Assembly: GCF_032362555.1 (NCBI RefSeq)
Contig: NC_083510.1
Coordinates: 4,429,501 to 4,493,500, forward strand
Reading direction: 5' to 3'
DNA length: 64,000 nt
From: Amyelois transitella
Taxonomy: Eukaryota; Arthropoda; Insecta; Lepidoptera; Pyralidae
Shown here piece by piece: positions 24,966 through 35,965 of the stretch; the first letter of the stretch is position 1; each line of letters starts with the position of its first letter. The notes beneath the pieces were generated by a model. It worked only from the letters and a program-made list of their open reading frames with translations. It had not been told where the DNA came from and made no database searches. The translations under genes were made by a program, and so were the position numbers.

Positions 24966-26332
24966 ATGATTCCTAAAGTAAGTATTATTACACAGAGATA
25001 CCAATTTTCAATTATTTTTTTTTAATAATGTCAACGTTAAATTTTCAGATTTTTCGATTACTTTTGGGTGTTTTTTGGCTACAAGCAGTCTATGGAGGAT
25101 ATTCACAAGTTTACGTTCAAAGTGGAGCAGAATCAATTCCAGCAGAATACGTCAAGTATGGTGCACCGAGAGCCATTTCCAATGGAAGAATTGCGGCTCT
25201 CACAGCACCGCCAGTCGGATCTGTTTTACCAAATGTGGTACCCTGTGTAGCTCCATGTATCGTGCCACAAACTGTTGAAGCATTGGCACCTGTGCCACAA
25301 AATGCTAGAATCATATCATTTAATACACCGAGTGCTCCAAGTGTAGCAGCACCGCCTAAGGATGTGAGTGAATCTACGATCAAATTAAATATATCAATCA
25401 ATCAAAAGACTAATCAATATCTTTGCTCTTCAGGAAAAAACAAGCTACGAATATTCATATGTGGTTTATGATGAGGATACAGGAGACAGAAAAGCACAAC
25501 GAGAACTAAGCGACGGTTCGGTGGTCCATGGAGAGTACTCTTTTGTACAACCAGATGGTTATATACGCGAGGTGAAATATACCGCTGATGATCTCACAGG
25601 GTAAATGTTAAACATACTTTTAAATTCTTGTATTTTAGTCATTCTTTACTCAAAACATTCTTAATATTTTTGGTTTATAGATTCAACGCTGTTGTAAAAA
25701 GCTTTCTACCGGAATCTGCACTTGGTGTTGCTAGAAAGACACCAGAAGTAAAAATCAAGAACGACCCACTACCTTGCAAGGAAACAAAAAGTGAAGCGTT
25801 AATAGTAGAACCGGAACCCAGCAAAGAGGAGAATTTAGATGATGACGGTAAGACAAGTTCAAAGACGCCTCTTCGTGAAAATTATAGTGAATTGGCAGTA
25901 GTACCAGTTGTTCCTGAAAATAAAGCTAGCAATAAATCTGACCCACAAAACAAAACTCAAACATCTAATTTTGTTCTTTATGTTACGGAATCTCCGGAAG
26001 GATACGGTAAACATGGCAAACATCCAGCCGACGTTTCTTTCCAGGCTAGTGAATATGAGTCTTTAGATATTACAACAAATCCCAACGCTGAACCGACCAC
26101 ATTACCAGCATTAACAGAACTGATTCCGGGTTCCAACAAAGATGATTGTGATGACAAAACACATACGCATGAAGCTGCTCAGGCTACGAACCCTCAAGTT
26201 TCATCTCTGAACGGAGTTTCAGCATTCAATGATATCATCAAATGTGTTCAAGCAGCAATAGCAAATAAGAATGCATCAAATATTTCTCCACTTACATACA
26301 TCATACTGCCTGGTACCAACAAAATATGTTAA
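24966..26332 (+). CDS. G3: divergent RR-2 cuticular protein with long acidic tail, 381 aa
   Basis: Exons are 24966-24977, 25049-25363, 25434-25600 and 25681-26332 (1146 nt with stop). The introns are only 71, 70 and 80 nt. The signal peptide is MIPKIFRLLLGVFWLQAVYG. Residues 21-109 are Ala/Pro/Val-rich, without HYAAP repeats or SSQS, and carry a Cys pair (PCVAPCIVP). The RR-2 domain (about 112-172) is intact but diverged: YEYSYVVYDEDTGDRKAQRE, DGSVVHGEYSFVQPDG, REVKYTADDLTG, FNAVV. A C-terminal extension of about 205 residues is Glu/Asp/Lys/Asn-rich, has possible N-glycosylation sites (NKS, NAS, NIS) and four more Cys, the last as the final residue. Codons end mostly in A or T, unlike G4, G6 and G7. 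The poly(A) signal is at 26434-26439. Chitin binding is expected; the role of the tail is unknown. Confidence 0.93.
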
Positions 26333-28138
26333 AGAAATGTTACCAATTTGTTTAAATTTCTAGTCTTAAATATTATCCAACGTTATTTGGATTTTCTAAA
26401 TGATAAATATTGTTTGTATTGGATAAGTTTCTGAATAAATTAATGCAAATGATTTGTTTTTTTGTATTTGAATACCCCCAGCAATTAAATCCTTTTAGAG
26501 TAAACCAAATATTTGTTATTCAACTAATATATAAACATAAGAAAATCTAAAATTTGAAGTTTTCAATAAACGTAGGAGTAGCGCCTACGTGCATAAAATT
26601 ACAATGTACTGCTATAATGAGTAACCTTGCAACAATTTCAATTGACCAATCGATCAATATCATATCGAACCTTTTAAGTCCGCTTTTAATACACCACGAT
26701 AATCATCTCGTTAAAGTTTTGTAAGCAAATAATTCTAATCGGCTCTATTACGACTAGTCTGACCTTACAAGCAAAGAAAGTTATATTAAGTAGAATTGTA
26801 ACAGTCCATTACGTTAAAAGAATGAAAGTTCTATTTCTAAGAATGAATTCTTTTTGAAATAAACTCTATTTACATGACAGTTTAATTGAAGTTAACATTA
26901 GTTTATGATAGTCATAGACCCTCTGTAACGCATATATATACTCGTAGAAACATGATGAACCTTTAGGATAAACAAATAAAGTGTTTATAATACAGGAGAC
27001 GTTTTTTTCACCAATTATTCACGTATTCTTAATATCGCCTTTAACATTTCTATGACCGATAGTGTTCTAGTCATTTCAGTTCTAGGTCAATTATGTAATA
27101 ATGTTCGCGCGTCATTACAAGTTAGCTGTCCCATACACATACATATGTACGCAAGTTAGTTCAATGAAAGCTTATGTTTTACACATTACTACCAAGCATT
27201 TGGCTTAAGAATTGAGAATATTTATATAGTTTCAAAACTAATGTATTTTCTCAAGTGGTTTAACATTCAAAACAACAATTAGAAGTGTTATAAATCTACT
27301 TAAATTGATGAAATATTTACACTTAGGCGCGTTAAATACGTTTTATTATATTTATGCAACTATTTAGCCAAGAAGCACGTGCTTATCTTTACAAACATTA
27401 TATTAAACAAAATTATATCAAGTTCAAAACTTAATTCCAGTGTTTATAATGAAATTTATTTAAATGGTAGGTATTTAAATTTAATTTAATCTACTTTAAA
27501 ATTTTCCATAGACTGACATGGTCTAGGCATCGGCCTAATTAAGATGTGATGTTAAGTGGTAGCAACTGGAAACAAACAAAGGCGAAGTGTAGTACATAGG
27601 TACACCACAAATATAACCATCTACAAAAAACGTGTAACTTAGCTAGATGAGTTCTATTTTCTATTAATAAACCTAAAAGTTATAGTTATTTCCATAAAAT
27701 ATAAGCATCAAATAAAATAGCTCAGTGATAAGACTATGACACTATTAGATATATTTACAAAGATATCGTTACAAACTAAACTAATTTTAAATATTGCACA
27801 AATTATAATAAAAAAATATAAAGTAGAAACAAAAATTTTAAGTAAAATTAATATATGTATAAAAATATTTCAATCGAGCTTTGTCCTACCTATCTTCGGC
27901 TTTTTCATTTACAGACCAAAATAGGCACAAACGAATTAAAGTCTATAGGTTCAACAATATCCGTCAGCTCAGTATCAATAGCTGTCAGTTTGTGACGTCA
28001 AAAAACCGGATATAATAATCAACGAGTTCACATTAGTATCGAATCAGTAACGTAACCTTGAAAGTGTCAAAGTTACGAGTCAAGGTGCGCGCACGCATTT
28101 CTCTGCCCCACCGCGCACCGCACGCGTTAGCCGTGTTC
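26333..28138. other. Intergenic DNA between G3 and G4
   Basis: The gap is the G3 3' UTR followed by AT-rich sequence in which I see no gene, RNA or clear repeat. The last 60 bp before G4 are strongly GC- and CpG-rich and form its proximal promoter. Confidence 0.55.
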
Positions 28139-28173
28139 TATAAAACCATACACCAGGACCGTTGACATCAATC
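28080..28173 (+). promoter_or_regulatory. Promoter of G4
   Basis: TATAAAA lies at 28139-28145 and an initiator-like ATCAAT at 28168-28173, with the ATG at 28199. The flank contains TCAAGGTGC (28080-28088), close to the nuclear receptor half-site bound by beta-FTZ-F1, followed by a GC-rich block (GTGCGCGCACGC). Beta-FTZ-F1 is known to drive silkworm cuticle genes; the site here is inferred from sequence only. Confidence 0.65.
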
Positions 28174-28198
28174 AACACTTGATAATTAAACAATAAAC

Positions 28199-29803
28199 AT
28201 GTTCAGCAAAGTAAGTTTTACTATATAAATTTTTTTATAATAAAATAAAAAGTTTTAAAGTAGAATTGTAACTGAGGGTCATATTTTGGTTTTAGTTAAG
28301 TGTCTCACATTGTGTATAAAAGCTATTATTAACAAATTGCATAATAAATATAAACGTGCAGAAAGTAAACTTTATTTTATTTAAATTTGAAAGCCGACAG
28401 AAAACATTTTAATTTGCATTATAATATCTAGCTACATCTCGAAATACATTAATTCAATTCTTTCATTTAATTTTCAGATCTTAGCTTTCGGCGCCCTCGT
28501 GGCAGCGGCCAACGCTGGCCTGTACGGCCACGGCCACGCTGTGTCTTCTCAAAGTATCGTCCGTCACGACGAAAGCCACCACTCCGCTCCGCTAGTCCAT
28601 GCTGCCCCTGTGGCCCACTACGCTGCCCCCGTGGCCCACTACGCCGCCCCTGTCGCCCACTACGCCGCTCCTGCCGCCCACTACGCCGCTCCCGTCGCTC
28701 ACTACGCCCCCGTTGAGCACTACGCTGCCCCAGCGCATGAAGAGCATGGTCATGATTACTACGTAAGTTTTATTTTGTGTTTACTGAATTATGGTAAAAA
28801 GTCAATTTTGTTGGTGAGAAATACATACACCCAATGAATCAGTAGTTTGAAAATCTACTTGAATCTAACAATAGCAAGCATATAGATCAAGACTAGATAT
28901 CCGTGCATTCCTTTATGGGAATCAATTGAATTCTAAAAAACAACTAAATGACAAATTGGCAATGGTTTTGTTATGGAGCTTTCGCATCTATACTATCGTC
29001 ATATCCCTAGGTATAATATAAAAATAATATTATATCATATTATATAAATAGTAGGTATAATATATAAATAATATTATATATTATACCCATAAACAGCGGA
29101 CCCCAAGCTCTAAAAGCAAGGCCAGTAAGATATTACTGGAAATTCAGCTAATGATAACTAAACATATTGCAACCTATTTATGCAATGTGGAACAAATATG
29201 ACGAGAAGTTACGGACACTTATCAACTATTTCCAGGCTCACCCCAAATACGACTACGCCTACTCCGTGGCTGACCCCCACACCGGCGACCACAAGAGCCA
29301 GCACGAGTCCCGCGACGGTGACGCCGTGCATGGCTTCTACTCTCTGGTTCAGCCTGATGGCTCCGTGCGTAAGGTTGAATACACCGCTGATGACCACAAT
29401 GGGTAAGAAAAGTGTCCTAAAACTATTACTACTATAGAAAACAAGGAAAGAGAATATTTGCCTAAAGAAAGATGTTGTGGCCAAGTGACAAAAAGTTTTA
29501 GTTTATTTTTTTTTAAATTTCAGTTCAAATTGTTTCAGCACAATATTTCACCGCTAATTCAACTAAACTTCAATTATAAATCTTTCTGATCTTGTGCAAT
29601 CCCAGTTTTTCTATCAGCTGTTAGATTTCGGGGGTCTTGGGATTGTTTTATAAAATTTTCCAATATTTATATAAGGGGTTGATTTAATATTAATGATAAA
29701 ATCTTATATTAATTTAATATTTTTAATTTTCAGATTCAACGCGGTAGTCCACAACACCGCCCCCGCCGTCCACCCTGCGCCTGCGCACGACTACCATTAT
29801 TAA
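28199..29803 (+). CDS. G4: RR-2 cuticular protein with HYAAPVA repeats, 177 aa
   Basis: Exons are 28199-28210, 28478-28762, 29236-29402 and 29734-29803 (534 nt with stop). The signal peptide is [17 protein letters not shown]. After [20 protein letters not shown] come six copies of a 7-residue HYAAPVA-type repeat (about 28611-28730, encoded by 21-bp units), then a short acidic His segment. The RR-2 domain begins at residue 100: [53 protein letters not shown]. The tail is [17 protein letters not shown] 79-nt run of exon 3 is identical to G7. Introns are 267, 473 and 331 nt. The poly(A) signal is at 29908-29913. It is expected to be a secreted structural chitin-binding protein of hard cuticle, with the Ala-Pro arm giving a flexible, cross-linkable chain. 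Confidence 0.95.
29017..29090. repeat. AT-only self-complementary repeat in G4 intron 2
   Basis: Interleaved copies of TATAATATAWAAATAATATTATAT-like units are arranged head to tail. They are partly palindromic, forming a simple AT-rich cruciform-prone tract. Confidence 0.5.
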
Positions 29804-31930
29804 TTTATTTAAAAAAAAAACGTAAAAATTATACGTGATCTAGCCCAATGTGTCGATTGACTGAAAGCAATATTTATATCTTTTGTACATGATGTGTGAT
29901 TGCTGTAAATAAAGTATGAGTGAATTTTATATACTATCTTTTTCCCCTAAACAATTGAAGCACAAAAATTTAATTACAAATAATGACTTCATGGTTTGTA
30001 CAAGTATACCTTCTCATTCAAGAAAATCTTGAAGAAAACCAATAATTAGCCAAGAGACAAAAACAGACAAAACATAGATCTTGTTTTCCCGTGTTCCCGG
30101 TGCACCCGCCACCGCTATACTTTGAGACCCGCTTTTTTAAAAATTTCTTCCTCCACTTTGTCCGGTCTGAAAAAACCTCAGTCTTCAGTCCATTGAATCG
30201 CATACCTCTTACTGATATATTCTTAAAATAGGTATATTTACTGTGGCTCAAGACCAAGACGGCATCCGGCTAGTGATTATGCAGCGATTTGTCACATTCC
30301 ATTAGCTTGCAGCCGAACCGATGCACATTGTCTAAAGTAGAAATATTAGCGAATTTTATGCAAATTGCTATTGTTAATTGAAAAAATACTAACTGTTTTT
30401 AATATTTCACAGTATTTTAGATCGAAAAAAGGGAATTTTCTATTATTTTAAACGGTAATTAATTTTATTGTTGTTAATCCACATCCACACTAATAATAAT
30501 GAGGAAAGATTTGTACTTTTTATGTTTGTCTGTTTGTAACTGTAATTAGTACTCAGATAAAAAAGACCTTTAGGAGTAACATAGACTACTTTCTTTCTAA
30601 AATTTCCACGGGAGCATAGCCCCACACAAATGCTAGCTAATGTGAAACTTAAAACATACTCTATCTTATCTAATCTAATCAAAGAAAACTATTTCTTTTA
30701 ACAATTAGGAACATTATAATAGATCAATAATTCAGTCAAATAAACTTATCGGCATTATTATTTAATACTGTCATAAAATACTTCTGTAAGATCATCAGTA
30801 CTAGAGCGTAACAATCAAAGATTTAGATGCGGGATTCTGTTGTCTCGCGGATATCTTTGACTGAAGACTCAATAATATACTGCTAAACTCTTAATTATCG
30901 TAATAAATCTTTAAAGAGATTTGTTCCAAATAGTACTCTACTCATTCTCTTTTATGATGTCGCAAATGTGTCCTGTATAAATACTTAGCTGCATGGTAAA
31001 TGATTGAATTTAAATTCATGTGGTGACAGGCTGATTTTAACCTTTACCAGAATAGCAGATTAGTGAGTCTGACATATATATATATAAGATTTGCTAAAAT
31101 TGTCTTATCGCCAAATCTCTCTCTCCCTCTCTGTCATCTTCGCGTGTTCCCAGATGCACCCTCCGTCATAATACTTCGTGCTGGGGTGCATCTATCATGA
31201 CCACAAAATATATTATCTATATGTTTAAATAATTTCGTCAAATTCTTTAATTTTCTCATAACTGGAGCACCAAGCACCGCCTTGCCGTTACATGATCTTC
31301 CTTGCTCTGTGGCACTGGTAACAGGTTACTGGTAAAAGCGTAACAATCAAAGATCTGTCGGATGCCATAGCCTCACCGATATCTGCATCCGACTTAGATT
31401 CGATGACTCACTGCCAGGATCTAATAGAGGCATAAAACTGCTACAATGTACGACAGACAAGGTAAATTATACACGCACGTAAGTAGGATTTTGTTTATTA
31501 TACCAATGCAGCTAATTATTTAACGTTTTTATTCAATTATCGTTTTAACATGTACCGCCAAGATAATACTGATTTAAAAGATAAAATTAAAATATCATTT
31601 TGAAAAAAAATAATTACGTACTGAACATAACCGCTACAGTGGCATTAGGTACACCCAAAACCAAACACTAGGATATAGGGGTCAACGAACAGCCCACGCT
31701 GCCAGGTGTGGACATTAGACATGAGGTTTCTTATTTATGCTAGGATGCAGTAAGATAGACTTCCCAACATTCTCGCAAGAATGAAAATTAAGGGGTATTT
31801 ATGACATGCGCGGGCGGAGCCGCAGGCATAATACTAGTAACCAATAAAAAAGTTTATTCCAATACCATGACATATTTTAATTCTATAATATGATGTTTTT
31901 TTCTATAATAACGGTTTTCTATTGTCATTA
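29804..31930. other. Intergenic DNA between G4 and G5
   Basis: The gap holds the G4 3' UTR, a CTAGT-ending element (30478-30637) and two diverged copies of a local repeat sharing GCGTAACAATCAAAGAT (about 30803-30865 and 31338-31400). It also contains a piece of a repeat with CTCTCTCTCTC-type sequence followed by GTGTTCCCAGATGCACC (31105-31195), which recurs at 48210-48262. No gene is recognised. Confidence 0.55.
30478..30637 (+). repeat. Short CTAG-ending element
   Basis: It begins TCCACATCCACACTAATAAT and ends CCCCACACAAATGCTAG. It shares layout and words with the element at 14548-14695. Confidence 0.55.
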
Positions 31931-31931
31931 T

Positions 31932-31985
31932 GAAGGTCCTCACACCGCGGCCCCACTTGTTCTTGTTGAATGATTTATATAAAAA
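31932..31985 (+). promoter_or_regulatory. Promoter of G5
   Basis: TATATAAAAA lies at 31976-31985 and the ATG at 32037. GAAGGTC (31932-31938), a nuclear-receptor-like half-site, and a short GC-rich stretch (CACCGCGGCCCCAC) lie just upstream. Confidence 0.6.
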
Positions 31986-32036
31986 CCGGTGATCAATATC
32001 ATCTGACGACAATCATCGATCGACAACTCTAGCAAA

Positions 32037-34927
32037 ATGGTTCACAGGGTAAGTGTTTCGTGTGTAATGTATTTTAGATAAATGATTTATAACCCAAATG
32101 TTCCCATCAAAAGAATCAAAGCAAACAGCTATTACATTTAATTATTAATTATTTATTAATTATTTAATTATTTAACTGTTTCTCTGATACGTTGATGTGA
32201 ACTTTAAAGTTTAAAACTTGTAATAAAATTAACTGTATATTGTATTCTGTACATTTTATTAATCTTGTTTAAAATTATTGTCAACCATTACAAGAAATAA
32301 ACAAAGAAACAATTGAAATTTCAGAACGATCACTTGCACCCGATTATTTAATAAAACAGAAAGTTTCGTACAGTGATAAATACTATTTACATTTTTATAC
32401 CTTCTTCTATTTCCAGTTAATAACCTTCATCGCAGTAGTAACTGTAGTGACGGCTGAATACGATTACGGCCATGCAGTCTCTTCACAGTCGATCATCCGC
32501 CAGGACGGAGACTACGCCCTCGGTCACCTGGTAGCACCTTCTCACTACGCTGCACCCCTGGTACACGCGTCTCCACTTGCCCACTACGCCGCTCCTTTAC
32601 CTCTTGCTGGATATGGGGGATATGTAGATGATCATGAACATGAAGACCATATAAGTGTAAGAAAATGATTATGTACATACTTATTAGGTTACAGTGGCAG
32701 CACCTTCTCACTCTGCTGCGCGCCTGGTGCTTGCGTCTCCGCACTCCCACTTTACAGCTTCTATCCTCTCGCTAGATATGAAGAGATCATGATCATGAAC
32801 TTGAAGATGATATAAGTGTAAGGTAATGATTATGTACTTGTTTACTAGGTCACTTAGTAGCACCCTTTCACTACGCTGCGTGGTCGTTACTATTTACATA
32901 AAAACATACTTCAAATCAGGCCTCTTTATCAATGGGATGTTTGCGGCTATATTTTTCATACCCTACTAAGGCAAAGATAAAATATGAGGTAATATGATGA
33001 TAACTTACATGACCTACTTTACTAACTACACAAAACCGACTATAATAACTTAAATATATATATATTTTTCTATCACTATACTTATTAAATTAGAAAAACA
33101 TATAAATGTGATATTTAAGATCCGTTTTCAAACTATACATCTCCATTTCAGGACCATGACTATCCAAAGTATGCCTTCGAATACTCAGTATCTGACCCTC
33201 ACACGGGAGATGTGAAGTCTCAGCATGAGAGTCGTGACGGTGACGTGGTCCACGGGTATTATTCCCTGGTGCAACCTGATGGCTCCGTCCGCAAGGTGGA
33301 GTACACAGCTGATGACCACAACGGGTAAGTAATCTCTCCTTATTTATCCTGGGAAGCCTGATATAAAACTAGGACTATCATCCTGGATTGAGTCAATCAG
33401 GTTGTTACACGAAAAGATTCCCTTCTGACAATAATCTGTAATGCAGCAGTTCTACTCATTCGTTCATGCGTTCAATTCAACCTTGCAAGGTTGGGTTGAC
33501 GACCACGGTCAAAAAAGAACGTTTCACGCTTCAATTGAGGAAATTACCTTAGTTCAATGCAATTGTAACGGTAGACATTTGTATTTATGTAAATTATGTC
33601 ATTTATTAATCGGGTTTACAAAGTAAGAATGAATTTGGATAGTGCACGCGGGTTTTTATATATTTTCTGATAAATAACTATTGTTTCCTGTTTCGTATTT
33701 TTTTTTATTACAACAAATCGGGAAATGGTATATTCTTACGCTTTTACAATAATTTGAAAAACTGTTTAACATATTGTAGACCCTTTGAAAAAATGAAATC
33801 TGCCGTAAACATACATACATATCTCCCTTGCGGGGTAGACAGAGCCAACAGTCTTGAAAAGACTTAATGGCCACGTTCAGCTATTTGGCTTAACGATAGA
33901 ATTGAGATTCAACTAGTGACAGGTTGCTAGCCCATCGCTTAAAAAAGAATCCCAAGTTTGTAAGCCTATCCCTTAGTATCTGCCGTAAAAGATTAGATTA
34001 AAACCGAGTCAAACACAAACCAAACAAACCTTACATTAGAAATTCAGTCTTGCACATACAAAATAATAACAAGGAATGTTTCATTTTATTCAGTGAAACT
34101 AAACTTATAGACATAAGATCAATCATCGCTGAAATAATTTTTTGCTCCCCGTCATTTCAAACTGACAATTAGTCACAGTCAACACCGCACCCATAGCTCG
34201 TAATCGTAACTCATATTGGCTATGCCACGAAGTGTATTTTACGACTCTCGTTAAATATGAATGAAATATTATAATCATTGTTTCTTAATTTCTAATTAAC
34301 GCAAATTTGGATCAAGGAAATTTGTTAAATAGTTAAGAAACTAATGTGAATTTAATTATACAAAATAATTGTTTTAGACTGAATATTTTTTATTATGATT
34401 AGGAAGCAAAGATCGATTTTAAATTAGACCAAACTAAACATTGTTCAATTATTTGATTACAAAAGAAGCGCGTTTATGTCTTTTATAAGTCAGTCGGTTA
34501 AGAATGTTCCTATTTTATACGCGCATTTGGCTCGATAAAAATCATATAAAGACAAAAGTTAATTTCAGATCACAAAGATTCATTCTAGCCATTAGTCTTT
34601 CAAAATAAACGCTCCTTTTTCTTTTAAAATTTCAGCAGCATATTATAAAAGAAATATTATTATTTAAAAACTTATAGAGACGCTCCATTTATGTGATAAT
34701 GCTGCTGATCATTGCCTTTAGGTCAAGACTGTCTGCTCTATCTACCTCGTAAGGGTGATAGACGTGATTATATGTATGTATGTAATAATGTGTTTGTAAA
34801 GAATGTATCTATTTTTTAGAAAATACCTATATTATAACGTTTTCAATTAAATTTCAGGTTCAATGCTGTAGTACTGAACTCGGCTCCAACCATTCACCTG
34901 GAGCCTGAACATCATCACGATTATTAA
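32037..34927 (+). CDS. G5: RR-2 cuticular protein, 164 aa, four exons
   Basis: Exons are 32037-32048, 32417-32656, 33152-33324 and 34858-34927 (495 nt with stop). The signal peptide is [17 protein letters not shown]. The arm starts [20 protein letters not shown], continues with [20 protein letters not shown] and ends in an acidic His segment ([10 protein letters not shown]). Exon 3 is 173 nt, two codons longer than in most neighbours, starting [20 protein letters not shown]; then come [28 protein letters not shown] and FNAVV. The tail is [17 protein letters not shown]. Introns are 368, 495 and 1533 nt. Intron 2 carries decayed tandem copies of the end of exon 2, and intron 3 carries a retroposon with a 12-bp target duplication. 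The likely poly(A) signal is ATTAAA 34979-34984. It is a predicted secreted chitin-binding protein. Confidence 0.94.
32522..32882 (+). repeat. Tandem duplication of G5 exon 2 end plus splice donor
   Basis: Unit 1 (32522-32686) contains the last 45 codons of exon 2, the donor and about 30 bp of intron. Unit 2 (32687-32847) repeats it with many substitutions and small indels, including the donor-like ATAAGTGTAAGG. Unit 3 is a stub (32848-32882). Copies 2 and 3 lie inside intron 2. Unit 2 starts in the right frame ([20 protein letters not shown]) but loses it and hits a stop, so it is a dead exon copy. Confidence 0.85.
33370..33429 (+). repeat. Interspersed repeat (family D) fragment in G5 intron 3
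   Basis: ATCCTGGATTGAGTCAATCA and GGTTGTTACACGAAAAGATT match the landmarks of the copy at 21940-22128. Confidence 0.5.
33810..33977 (-). mobile_element. (TATG)n-tailed retroposon with 12-bp target duplication, G5 intron 3
   Basis: The insert is flanked by perfect direct copies of ATCTGCCGTAAA (33798-33809 and 33978-33989). Read on the minus strand it is 5'-truncated and ends in a TATG repeat. Body landmarks are CCCTTGCGGGGTAGACAGAG, CCAACAGTCTTGAAAAGACT and GTGACAGGTTGCTAGCCCAT. The target duplication with a truncated 5' end is the hallmark of target-primed reverse transcription. Confidence 0.85.
34718..34785 (+). repeat. (TATG)n-tailed retroposon, 3' end fragment, G5 intron 3
   Basis: The stretch TCTATCTACCTCGTAAGGGT, then AGACGTGATTATATGTATGT, matches the 3' end of the family. 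Confidence 0.6.
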
Positions 34928-35087
34928 ATTTACATTTTATTACCTCAAAGCAACTACCAAATAATTTAATGTTAATTTATTAAACATGTTTTAAACCATG
35001 CCTTTTTTTGATTTACATTTTACATCAAAATTCAACTTATCGATTTTACCTAAATTGTTAAAAAAAATTGAAATTATTATATAAAAT

Positions 35088-35812
35088 ATAGCGACCCGCC
35101 CCGGCTTCGCACGGATGCACAGCCGATACAAAATATATCTCTATTAGAACTAACTAAAGGACCGCCCGCAAAGCGGCTAACTAAGTCTTGCTCCCGACAA
35201 AAGTGTCACTTCTGCCTGCAGTCCCGGGCCGTGCAGCAGAAATCGTAATATTTTAATTTCACCACAACTTCAAAACCAAACGTCCAATTTTAATCATTCA
35301 AAGACCAAATATTATATACATAAACTGTACTTATTGATGAACTTATTTATTATAATAAGGATTAATAGCATGAGTAAAAAAAAACGCGTTTAAATGTAGA
35401 CCAAAAAAAATTCAAGATTTTTAAATAAAAATGTGGTTGTTATGCCTCTCTTGACATAGATAGGTATAGTGTGTCGCGGACTTTTTTGTAGATATTTATA
35501 AGATCTACAATTAATTAAAACATTTTATGGTTCTATCTTTCGTAGTTTAGGCAGCGTACGCAAAATAAGTACTTGGTTATAACTTATATATAATAACTTT
35601 TTGGTTGATTTTTTTCAGTTTGTGTCCGAAAAATCCAAATATATTACGGAACCCTATTTTTTTCCAAAATAAAATATAGTCTATGTGACTCGTGGATAAT
35701 GTAGCTTTCGAATGGTGAAAGAATTTTTAAAATCGATCCAGTAGTTTTTGAGCCTATTCAGTACAACCAAACAAACAAAGTTTTCCTCTTTATAATATTT
35801 GTGTAGATTAGG
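35088..35812 (-). repeat. Long copy of the ACTAGC/GCCCCGGCTTCG interspersed family
   Basis: The start is CGACCCGCCCCGGCTTCGCA. The end is AATCGATCCAGTAGTTTTTG, then CAAACAAACAAAGTTTTCCT and TTTATAATATTTGTGTAGAT. Shorter relatives with the same ends lie at 54703-54931 and 55938-56148. About 730 bp, with no coding frame visible. Confidence 0.6.
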
Positions 35813-35965
35813 AATCAACAACAATCCAAAAATTCTTAACTATAACAAAAATATATATTTTTTTTTTGTGGTTAAGAGACATTTACATTATAATTTCCTT
35901 TCTTGTCAAGATCATTATTATACGTTCAGAAGCCTTTACAAATCCTCCTCCTCGCGTCGTATACC

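Noticed and set aside
32657-32850. Second working copy of G5 exon 2
   Set aside because: The copy keeps similar words and a donor-like site, but it has no acceptor at its start and its frame is broken by indels and a stop.
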